18,241 nucleotides of DNA from Candidatus Merdenecus merdavium (lineage in GTDB: Bacteria > Bacillota > Clostridia > Lachnospirales > Lachnospiraceae), in assembly GCA_018715425.1 (NCBI GenBank), contig DVLR01000324.1, positions 1 to 18,241 of the forward strand, given 5' to 3'. The first letter of the stretch is position 1; each line of letters begins with the position of its first letter. Position numbers and translations under genes: made by a program. The notes beneath the pieces are model-generated. The model worked only from the letters and a program-made list of their open reading frames with translations, was not told the origin of the DNA and did not search any database. Shown one piece after another: positions 6,713-13,900 of this stretch.

Positions 6713-6784
6713 TGGGCTATCGCCAAACGGTAAGGCAACGGACTCTGACTCCGTCATCTGAAGGTTCGAATCCTTCTAGCCCAG
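6713..6784 (+). tRNA. tRNA-Gln, anticodon CTG
   Basis: A full cloverleaf can be drawn. Acceptor TGGGCTA (6713-6719) pairs with TAGCCCA (6777-6783), discriminator G follows, the D arm is GCCAAACGGTAAGGC, the anticodon stem ACGGA/TCCGT holds the loop CTCTGAC, and the T arm is GAAGG-TTCGAAT-CCTTC. The anticodon CTG reads CAG. The unpaired-looking U1 with a weak first pair is typical of bacterial glutamine tRNA. CCA is not encoded (CTA follows), so a nucleotidyltransferase must add it. It stands alone rather than in a tRNA cluster. Confidence 0.95.
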
Positions 6785-6789
6785 CTATA

Positions 6790-6826
6790 AAAAACACCTC
6801 AGACGATCAATGTCTGAGGTGTTTTT
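6790..6826. terminator. Terminator shared by tRNA-Gln and the convergent membrane protein gene
   Basis: A 15-bp perfect stem (6790-6804 with 6812-6826) surrounds the loop GATCAAT. It has T5 on the plus side and A5 on the other, giving U runs in both directions. It lies 5 bases after the tRNA and 18 bases past the stop of the minus-strand gene. Confidence 0.9.
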
Positions 6827-6844
6827 CATGGTTTTGGATTTTGC

Positions 6845-7162
6845 TTATTTAATAAAAACAATCAATATAAGTAGCATATATATTATTCCAGCAATCAATA
6901 AACTTAATGATGTAGGTAGCGTGTTATATTTAAAATGATTTTTCCAAATGACCTTTTCATCAGGATGTTTTATTAAATATATTTTTTCTATTATAAAAGA
7001 AAGTAATATCAAGGAGATTGTTAGTCCTGTTGATAAGTAAATGAACATAGGCGATAAAAGTTCTTCATTTGCTGCTTGTGCAATCAAACTAAATGTAGCT
7101 ATTGAAACTGCAATTAAATATAAAATTCCACATATTTTTAATAAAAAATTCTGATTTTTCAT
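6845..7162 (-). CDS. Small three-helix membrane protein of unknown function
   Basis: A 105-residue protein beginning MKNQNFLLKICGILYLIAVS. Three hydrophobic segments lie at about residues 7-28, 38-60 and 79-104, with a charged loop (IEKIYLIKHPDEKVIWKNHFKYN) between the second and third. There is no recognisable catalytic motif. AAGGA a few bases before the ATG at 7162 supports this start; the reading frame is open to 7201 but has no RBS there. It begins 10 bases after the end of a broken reading frame on the same strand and is probably read from the strong promoter at 7435-7463. Base composition is more AT-rich than the housekeeping genes around it. It could be an immunity or accessory membrane protein for the lost upstream product, but nothing in the sequence proves that. 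Confidence 0.6.
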   Translation of the reverse strand: MKNQNFLLKICGILYLIAVSIATFSLIAQAANEELLSPMFIYLSTGLTISLILLSFIIEKIYLIKHPDEKVIWKNHFKYNTLPTSLSLLIAGIIYMLLILIVFIK

Positions 7163-7172
7163 ATCTCTTCCT

Positions 7173-7411
7173 TTAAATAGGATTCTTATAAGTATAACCA
7201 ATTATAGTATCAGTCACTTTAATTGCTGAGAATGTATGGTTAAACGTAGTTCTATAAATAACAGGATCAATGCCATCTATAGTGTGTGCCCAATATTTTC
7301 TCATGACATAATTTGCATTAATGCGATCACTTTGGGAATATCCTATTTGTATCTCCCTTTTTTATAAAGTGTGAATGATTAAAATATAAAAAAGGAATTT
7401 ACCAATATCAT
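7173..7411 (-). pseudogene. Internally deleted gene: start and 3' end remain
   Basis: On the minus strand a near-perfect promoter, GGAGG at 7420-7424 and an ATG at 7411 with 8-base spacing begin a frame that stops after ten codons (MILVNSFFIF). Shortly after, an open frame with no start codon runs from about 7361 to a stop at 7173-7175. It encodes about 60 residues, including NYVMRKYWAHTIDGIDPVIY, and ends IIGYTYKNPI. Its stop lies 10 bases before the membrane protein start. The simplest reading is one gene that lost its centre, leaving the first residues of a hydrophobic, perhaps signal-like N-terminus and the C-terminal part. I do not recognise the family. Alternatively the ten-codon frame is a leader peptide and the rest is a chance open frame. 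Confidence 0.5.
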
Positions 7412-7434
7412 CGGAATCGCCTCCTTATATCGCT

Positions 7435-7463
7435 ATTATAATATGCAGTTCTTTCATAGTCAA
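7435..7463 (-). promoter_or_regulatory. Near-consensus promoter of the decayed locus
   Basis: On the minus strand TTGACT (plus 7458-7463), a 17-base spacer and a perfect TATAAT (plus 7435-7440) form one of the best promoters in the window. It should drive the broken frame and the three-helix protein. Confidence 0.8.
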
Positions 7464-7592
7464 CAGTAATAAAAAAATGTAAAATAAAAAAAGAATATAG
7501 ACAATATGCACTAATATGTATGTGAACATTGTTGAAGATTAAAGAAATAATTGTGTTATTTTAAGGGTTTATTGTATGATAAATTTATATGC
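7464..7592. other. AT-rich gap without a recognisable gene
   Basis: This stretch lies between the minus-strand promoter and the thioesterase remnant. I see no supported reading frame. Its right end, from about 7545, has loose similarity to the region just before the intact thioesterase gene, consistent with being the diverged promoter of the duplicated copy. Confidence 0.5.
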
Positions 7593-7672
7593 TGAAGAAA
7601 GAGATGAGTGAGCCACGGTATATGAATGAAACAGTAGAGTACGTTATAGCGAGATCGGTGTTGATAAGAAGT
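7593..7672 (+). pseudogene. Decayed duplicate of the 5' end of the thioesterase gene
   Basis: Bases 7593-7672 match 7772-7851 with about 5 differences in 80 (offset 179). In the copy the start ATG has become ACG (7615-7617), Leu codon TTA has become TGA (7627-7629), two changes are synonymous (TAC to TAT, AAA to AAG), and one lies before the start. The encoded pattern VYE-stop-NSRVRYSEIGVDKK is otherwise identical to the real protein, after which the similarity stops at a TAA. It is a broken tandem duplicate of the gene start. Confidence 0.85.
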
Positions 7673-7751
7673 AAATTGGTTAAGAATAACTATGACTCTA
7701 TAATGAAGAAGAATACAATAAATTAAATAACTGTATTTTCCAGCAAATTAT

Positions 7752-7759
7752 GATATAAT
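7752..7759 (+). promoter_or_regulatory. Candidate -10 of the thioesterase gene
   Basis: TATAAT at 7754-7759 preceded by T-G at 7751-7752 and one spacer base gives an extended -10. No good -35 is seen 17 bases upstream. The start would fall near 7766, about 28 bases before the ATG. Confidence 0.5.
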
Positions 7760-7793
7760 ACATCCATATATTGAAGAAAGAGATGAGTGAGCT

Positions 7794-8507
7794 ATGGTAT
7801 ATGAATTAAACAGTAGAGTACGTTACAGCGAGATCGGTGTTGATAAAAAGTTAACCTTAAATTCTATCGTAAATTATTTTCAGGATTGTAGTACCTTTCA
7901 TTCAGAGGCTGTGGGTCTTGGAATTGATCAATTAGCCAAGCAAAAGCATGTATGGATGTTGTCCTCTTGGCAGATTGTTTTAGATAGACGCCCAGAACTA
8001 GGAGAAGAGATCGTAGTAAAAACTTGGCCTTATGAATTTAAAGGCTTTTATGGTTGCAGAAATTTTGTCATAGAAGATCAAGGTGGAAAGTATGCTGCAT
8101 ATGCTAACTCCGTATGGATCTTCGTAGATTTAGAAACTGGACGACCATCTAAAGTACCAGAAGATGAGGTTACTGGATATCAAATAGAAGAACCTCTAGA
8201 TATGGAATATGAGTCCAGAAAGGTACCAGCTCCCAAAGGAGGCATACAAAGGGAGTCTTTTCCTGTGAGAAAGTATCATATCGATACGAATCACCATGTT
8301 AATAATGGTCAGTATATTCAAATGGCAGGAGAATTTTTACCAGATGATTTTGAAATTGTTCAAATGAGGGCAGAATATAAAAAAGCAGCAGTTTATGGAG
8401 ATAGGATCTATCCTGTTGTAGAAACGGTGGACAACAGAACCACAGTAGCTTTATGTGATGAGACTTTAAAACCTTATGCTGTAATTGAATTTAAAAAGAA
8501 TATATGA
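7794..8507 (+). CDS. Acyl-ACP thioesterase (FatA/FatB-like, double hotdog)
   Basis: It releases fatty acids from acyl carrier protein, ending fatty acid synthesis on selected chains; the chain length cannot be told. The 237 residues show the two hotdog halves. The first has VNYFQDCSTFHSEAVGLG (26-43), the usual N-terminal signature, and VWMLSSWQI (53-61). The second has the active-site loop HIDTNHHVNNGQYI (162-175) with D164, N166 and H168, and E180 after it. Length is typical for bacterial members. The ribosome binding site is weak (GAGTGAG just before the ATG), and an eight-codon frame in another phase (7783-7809) overlaps the start. The CvfB-like gene follows after 7 bases. A broken duplicate of its own start lies 179 bases upstream. 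Confidence 0.9.
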   Translation: MVYELNSRVRYSEIGVDKKLTLNSIVNYFQDCSTFHSEAVGLGIDQLAKQKHVWMLSSWQIVLDRRPELGEEIVVKTWPYEFKGFYGCRNFVIEDQGGKYAAYANSVWIFVDLETGRPSKVPEDEVTGYQIEEPLDMEYESRKVPAPKGGIQRESFPVRKYHIDTNHHVNNGQYIQMAGEFLPDDFEIVQMRAEYKKAAVYGDRIYPVVETVDNRTTVALCDETLKPYAVIEFKKNI

Positions 8508-8514
8508 GGTGAAT

Positions 8515-9348
8515 ATGAAAGAACTAGGTAGAAAACAAGAATTGATGATAATCAAAAAAGTTGATTTCGGTGTATACTTAGGGGAATTTGACGGAGATGA
8601 ACACCGTGTACTTCTTCCTAAGAAACAAGTACCAGAAGGCGCATCCATAGGAGATACATTAGAAGTCTTTTTATATAAAGATTCCAAAGATAGAATGATC
8701 GCTACTACAAGGGAGCCTGTTTTTCAAGTTGGGGAAACAGCCATGTTAAAAGTAGTAGAACTAGGTAAGATTGGAGCTTTTTTAGATTGGGGCTTAGAAA
8801 AAGATCTCCTTCTTCCTTTTAAAGAGCAAACAGGTTTTATTCATGTTGGACAAGAATATTTAGTTGGATTATATATTGATAAAAGCGAGAGACTTTGCGC
8901 TACTATGAAGGTTTACGACTATCTTCGCACCGATTCCCCATATAAAGAGGGAGATCAAGTAGAGGGAATCGTTTATGAAATCAGTGAAGAATTTGGTGTA
9001 TTTGTTGCTGTTGATCACAAATATTCTGGACTAATTAAAAAACAAGAGGCACAAGGGAAATATAAGGTTGGAACAACCATCAAAGCCCGTGTGACGAAAG
9101 TAAAAGAAGATGGTAAGTTAGATTTAAGTACGAGAGAGAAAGCTTATCTTCAAATGGATGAAGACGCAGAGATGATTTTGCGTGTTATGGATGAATTCGA
9201 AGGAGTTCTTCCATTTAATGATAAAGTCTCTCCAGAAGTGATTAAAAGAGAGTTTGGATTAAGTAAAAATGCTTTTAAAAGAGCAGTTGGAAGGCTGTTA
9301 AAAGAAGGGAAAATTGAAATAACAGAAAATAGAATCAAAAAGGTTTGA
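8515..9348 (+). CDS. cvfB: CvfB-like S1-domain RNA-binding protein
   Basis: A 277-residue cytoplasmic protein built like CvfB/YitL: tandem S1-type OB folds and a C-terminal winged helix. Two N-terminal S1-like units cover about 5-65 and 70-130 (VDFGVYLGEF; LGKIGAFLDWGLEKDLLLPF). A canonical S1 repeat is at about 145-207 (YKEGDQVEGIVYEISEEFGVFV to KLDLSTR; the EGxVxxIxxxGVFV core is clear). The winged helix is at about 215-277. CvfB binds RNA and affects virulence factor expression in Staphylococcus aureus; its role in Clostridia is unclear. The frame is open upstream to 8485, but GAGGTG at 8506-8511, overlapping the thioesterase stop, selects the ATG at 8515. It is in one operon with the thioesterase. 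Confidence 0.88.
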   Translation: MKELGRKQELMIIKKVDFGVYLGEFDGDEHRVLLPKKQVPEGASIGDTLEVFLYKDSKDRMIATTREPVFQVGETAMLKVVELGKIGAFLDWGLEKDLLLPFKEQTGFIHVGQEYLVGLYIDKSERLCATMKVYDYLRTDSPYKEGDQVEGIVYEISEEFGVFVAVDHKYSGLIKKQEAQGKYKVGTTIKARVTKVKEDGKLDLSTREKAYLQMDEDAEMILRVMDEFEGVLPFNDKVSPEVIKREFGLSKNAFKRAVGRLLKEGKIEITENRIKKV

Positions 9349-9429
9349 TTTCTAGAAAGTTTTCGATTATGATAATAGTATGATTCTTTATTTAATATGA
9401 TAATATAAGGATAGAAGGAGGGCGTTTCA

Positions 9430-9663
9430 ATGAAGGTACAGAATATAACAGATATAGACAAATTTTTTAAGGTCATTGATAGCTGTAAAGGGAAAGTAGA
9501 ATTAGTTACAGGAGAGGGAGATCGATTAAACTTAAAATCCAAGTTATCCCAATATGTATCTATGGCTAATATTTTTTCCAATGGCGAGATACCAGAGTTA
9601 GAAATTGTGGCTCATGAAAAAGAAGATATTGATAAATTAGTTGCATTTATGATCAATGGCTAA
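9430..9663 (+). CDS. Small HPr/Crh-like protein lacking the catalytic histidine
   Basis: A 77-residue protein without membrane segment or signal. Read against HPr (85-88 residues), VELVTGEGDRLNLKSKLSQY (23-42) follows the HPr segment VNLEYNGKTVNLKSIMGVM, and the tail ELEIVAHEKEDIDKLVAFMING follows the last strand and helix of HPr. The Ser of the NLKS motif (S37) falls at the HPr kinase site (Ser46), but the His15 position falls at about N5, and the GLHARPA motif is absent. Such a protein could not carry PTS phosphate, as in Bacillus Crh, which has Gln there. This is inference from motif alignment by eye; an unrelated small protein remains possible. AAGGAGGG lies a short way before the ATG, and two copies of TATGATAATA (9368-9377, 9396-9405) lie upstream. 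Confidence 0.65.
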   Translation: MKVQNITDIDKFFKVIDSCKGKVELVTGEGDRLNLKSKLSQYVSMANIFSNGEIPELEIVAHEKEDIDKLVAFMING

Positions 9664-9676
9664 TCATGTAATAAAG

Positions 9677-9717
9677 AAAGAAGTGTTTCTCCTAAGAAAG
9701 GAGGATGCTTCTTTTTT
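9677..9717 (+). terminator. Intrinsic terminator after the HPr-like gene
   Basis: AAAGAAG (9677-9683) pairs with CTTCTTT (9708-9714), and an inner CTCCT/AGGAG pairing closes the loop with a small internal bulge. A T run to 9717 follows. It closes the thioesterase to HPr-like gene group. Confidence 0.75.
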
Positions 9718-9731
9718 GTTTCCATAGAGTG

Positions 9732-9740
9732 TGATATAAT
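9732..9740 (+). promoter_or_regulatory. Extended -10 promoter for the CPBP protease and probably dnaE
   Basis: TGATATAAT at 9732-9740 is a perfect extended -10. The matching -35 position falls on the T run of the preceding terminator and is poor. The start would be near 9747, about 40 bases before the ATG. Confidence 0.6.
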
Positions 9741-9787
9741 ATAAAAGTGATGAGGATTTAAAAGAACCGAAGGAAGAAAGGAAGATT

Positions 9788-10909
9788 ATGAATCGAATAA
9801 AAAGTGCAAATAGATTTTTTTTAATAGCAGTTATCATATTTCTGGGCGTTGGTACCATAGCAAGTATTTTTCAAGGCATTCTATATGGAATAACTGGAAA
9901 TGAGGTGTTTTTTTCTGTTGAATTATCCCTTGTGATTTCACAGGCATCCATTATCATCCCAGCAGTAGTTTATCTAAAGTATAAAGGAGAAAATATCAAG
10001 GAAACCATAGGATTTCATCCATTGAAAATCTCCAATGTTTTTTTGACATTCTTATTTACCATCTGTATTATGCCTTTAACCACCTTGTTAAACTTAATCT
10101 CTACGATTTTCGTAAATAACTTTATTGGAGAAACCACAACAGGAATGGAAGGGAATCCACTTATGGTGAACTTACTCGTCTTAGCAGTATTACCAGGAAT
10201 CTGTGAAGAGTTCGTGTTTAGAGGTGTGTTGTTTCAAGCTTATAAGAAAAAAAATGTTTTAGGTGGAGCTTTATTATGTGGAGTAGCATTTGGATTGTTT
10301 CACATGAATATCAATCAATTTATTTATGCCTTTGTTCTTGGATTTACCTTTGCATTACTAAAAGAAGCAACGGGAACCATTGTAGCACCTATGTTTGCAC
10401 ACTTTATATTTAATGGAAATAGTGTTTTTCTCATGTGGTTATTTGAAAAAATACCACAGGTTTCTGAGACCGTAGAGCCTAGTTTAGGAGTATCTATTAT
10501 GACGTATTTGATCCTTGCTTTGATTTTTACACCAATCGCTATATTCCTTTTAATCCTTCTTAGCAAGAGCAATCATCGGTGGAACTATCTTAAGAGTATT
10601 TTTTCTAAACATGCCAGGGAATTATATAGAGATGAATATCTTTTCTTCATGGATCCATATAATGATGAGATTATGGAACCAGTGGGTATGTACGGTAACC
10701 AGAATGGAGATCCTATGGAACCAGTGGATATGTACGGTAATCCAAATGGAGATCCCGTGGAACTAGTGGATATGTACGGCCATCCATACCATGTCCCTAG
10801 ACCAAGGGTAGAGCAAACGAAATTGATCACCCCATCTTTTGTGGTCGGTGCAACCATTTGTATCATCATGATGTTACTCACAGAGATAGGAGCAAGAATG
10901 TTGATGTAA
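9788..10909 (+). CDS. CPBP-family intramembrane metalloprotease with inserted 14-residue repeats
   Basis: A 373-residue, multi-helix membrane protein of the CAAX-protease and bacteriocin-processing (Abi) family. The three motifs are present: E140-E141-x-x-x-R145 (CEEFVFRGVLFQ), FGLFHMN with H172, and HFIFNGN with H205 and N209. These give the glutamate and histidines that bind water or metal. About seven hydrophobic segments precede residue 260, and a final one lies at about 349-367. Between them is a long hydrophilic stretch (about 262-347) holding three tandem copies of a 14-residue unit. The usual family length is about 220-320, so this insertion and extra helix are additions. AAGGAAG before the ATG supports the start. 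dnaE starts 40 bases downstream with no terminator between. The substrate is unknown. Confidence 0.85.
   Translation: MNRIKSANRFFLIAVIIFLGVGTIASIFQGILYGITGNEVFFSVELSLVISQASIIIPAVVYLKYKGENIKETIGFHPLKISNVFLTFLFTICIMPLTTLLNLISTIFVNNFIGETTTGMEGNPLMVNLLVLAVLPGICEEFVFRGVLFQAYKKKNVLGGALLCGVAFGLFHMNINQFIYAFVLGFTFALLKEATGTIVAPMFAHFIFNGNSVFLMWLFEKIPQVSETVEPSLGVSIMTYLILALIFTPIAIFLLILLSKSNHRWNYLKSIFSKHARELYRDEYLFFMDPYNDEIMEPVGMYGNQNGDPMEPVDMYGNPNGDPVELVDMYGHPYHVPRPRVEQTKLITPSFVVGATICIIMMLLTEIGARMLM
10673..10798 (+). repeat. 3 x 42-bp in-frame tandem repeat in the CPBP protease gene
   Basis: Units 10673-10714, 10715-10756 and 10757-10798 encode MEPVGMYGNQNGDP, MEPVDMYGNPNGDP and VELVDMYGHPYHVP (residues 296-337). 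The first two differ at two residues; the third has diverged at its end. The consensus is E-P-V-D-M-Y-G-N-P-N-G-D-P. The unit length keeps the frame, so copy number can change without breaking the gene. Confidence 0.9.
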
Positions 10910-10949
10910 AGAAACCAGAAGAAATAAAAGAGTAGAAATGAGGAAAAAC

Positions 10950-13900
10950 ATGAATTTTACACATCTACACGTCCATACAGAGTATAGTCTGTTAGATGGT
11001 TCTAATAAAATAAAAGAATATGTAGCCAGAGTAAAGGAACTTGGCATGGATAGTGCGGCAATCACTGACCACGGTGTTATGTTTGGAGTCATAGATTTTT
11101 ATAAAGAGGCCAAAGCCGCTGGTATCAAACCCATATTAGGGTGTGAAGTCTACGTGGCGCCGAACTCTAGATTTGATAAAGAATTGACTGGTGGAGAAGA
11201 TAGGTATTATCACTTGATTTTATTGGCGGAAAATCAGGTGGGTTATCAAAACTTAATGAAGATTGTTTCCATTGGATTTACAGAAGGTTATTATTATAAG
11301 CCACGTATTGATAAAGAGGTGTTAGAACAGTATCATGAAGGAATTATAGCATTAAGCGCTTGTCTAGGTGGAGAGGTTCAGCGGTACTTAGTAAAAGGAC
11401 TTTATGATGAAGCATGTAAATGTGCCAAGAAGTATGAAGATATTTTTGGCAAGGGAAACTTTTTTCTGGAACTTCAAGATCATGGGTTGAGTGAACAAAA
11501 ATTGGTCAATCAACGGTTGATGAACATGAGCCAGGAGCTAGGAATAGAGCTGGTTGCAACCAATGATGTTCACTATACTTATGCAGAGGATGCAACTCCT
11601 CACGATATTCTACTCTGCATTCAAACGAATAAAAAGGTAGATGATGAAGATCGTATGCGCTATGAAGGTGGACAGTTTTATGTAAAGTCTCCAGAAGAAA
11701 TGGAAGAGTTATTTCCCTATGCGAAGCAGGCTTTAGAAAATACTTATAAAATAGCACAGCGTTGCCATGTGGAAATTGAATTTGGAGTCACCAGATTACC
11801 TCGATACGATGTACCACAACCATACGATTCATGGGAATACTTAAATGTATTATGTTATGAAGGATTAAAAGAACGTTATCCCAAAGATGATGGCACCATT
11901 GCATCATCTTTAAAGTATGAATTAGAGATCATCAAACGAATGGGATACGTGGATTATTTCCTTATTGTTTGGGATTTTATAAAGTATGCAAGGGATCACG
12001 ATATTATTGTAGGACCAGGAAGGGGATCAGCAGCAGGAAGTATTGTTTCCTACACATTGGGAATTACTAATATTGATCCCGTTAAATACCAACTTCTTTT
12101 TGAACGTTTCTTAAATCCAGAGCGTGTATCTATGCCCGATATTGATATTGACTTTTGCTTTGAAAGAAGGCAGGAAGTCATTGACTACGTTGTAGAAAAA
12201 TACGGAAAAGATAAGGTGGTACAGATTGTAACATTTGGTACTATGGCAGCAAGAGGTGTAATCCGTGACGTAGCAAGGGCTATGGATCTTCCTTATGCAT
12301 TGGCCGATACCATTGCCAAGATGATCCCAAATGAATTAGGCATCACCATAGAAAAAGCATTAAAGACCAAAGAATTAAAGAAGGTTTATGAAGAAGATCC
12401 CCAAGTGAAGCAATTGATTGATATGGCAAAACGGCTGGAAGGATTACCAAGGCATACTTCTATGCATGCTGCAGGAGTAGTGATCAGCCGTGAGGCAGCA
12501 GATCAATACGTTCCCTTATCTAGAGCATCTGATGGCTCTATTACCACTCAGTTTACCATGACAACTCTAGAAGAGCTGGGACTTTTAAAAATGGATTTTT
12601 TGGGTCTACGTACATTAACGGTTATTCAAAACGCTGTAAAATTAGCAGAGAAGAGCTCTGGAACAGAGATTGATATAGATCATATTGATTTTGATGATGA
12701 AAAAGTTTTAGCATCTATAGGAACAGGCCATACAGAGGGCGTTTTTCAGCTTGAAAGTGCGGGGATGAAAAACTTTATGAAAGAATTAAAACCGAATAGT
12801 CTGGAAGATATTATTGCTGGTATTTCTTTGTATCGCCCAGGTCCCATGGATTTTATCCCAAGATACATCAAAGGTAAGAATCATCCAGAAACCATCCATT
12901 ATGAATGCAAAGAGCTAGAGCCAATTTTAGAGCCTACTTATGGCTGTATCGTATATCAAGAACAGGTTATGCAGATCGTTCAGGCTTTAGGTGGATATAC
13001 TTTGGGAAGAAGTGACCTTTTACGACGTGCTATGTCTAAAAAGAAGGCATCGGTTATGGAAAAAGAACGACAGAACTTCGTATATGGAAATGAAGAAGAA
13101 GGCGTAATAGGATGCATAAAAAATGGAATTGATGAAAAAGTCGCCAATACGATCTATGACGAAATGATAGACTTTGCTAAGTATGCATTTAATAAATCTC
13201 ATGCAGCGGCTTATGCGGTAGTATCTTACCAAACTGCATATTTGAAGTATTATTACCCAGTAGAATATATGGCAGCTTTAATGACCTCGGTGATTGACAA
13301 TTCTGCAAAAGTGTCGGAATATATCTTTTCTTGCAGACAGATGGGAATTGAGATTTTACCACCAGATATTAATGAGGGAGAAAGTGCCTTTTCGGTAAGC
13401 GGAAACTCTATAAGATACGGTCTATCAGCCATTAAAAGTATTGGACGGCCTGTCATAGCGTCCATCGTAAAAGAACGTAGGGAGCATGGTAGATTTACCA
13501 CTCTTCAAGACTTTATGGAACGTTTATCTGGTAAAGAAGTAAACAAACGCACCATTGAAAGCTTTATAAAAGCAGGTGCCCTTGATAGCTTATCGGGGAC
13601 AAGAAAACAACTTATGATGGTATACGTTCAAGTTTTAGAGGCTGCAAATCAAAACAAAAAAAATACCATGTCAGGTCAAATGAGTTTATTTGATCTTGCA
13701 GATGAAGAGACAAAAAAGGAATATGAAGTAAAACTACCAGACGTTGGGGAATACTCAAAAGAGATGATGTTAAGCTTTGAAAAAGAAGTTTTAGGTGTAT
13801 ATATCAGTGGGCATCCTTTAGAAGAATACGAAGGAGTATGGAAGAAAAACATTTCGGCTGTAACATCAGATTTTCTGCTAGATGATGAAACGGGTGAATC

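Noticed and set aside
10585..10881. Minus-strand 98-codon frame with repeats (YISTGSIGSPFGLP-like)
   Set aside because: It is the antisense of the repeat in the CPBP gene; the repeat pattern is inherited from the coding strand, and there is no RBS.
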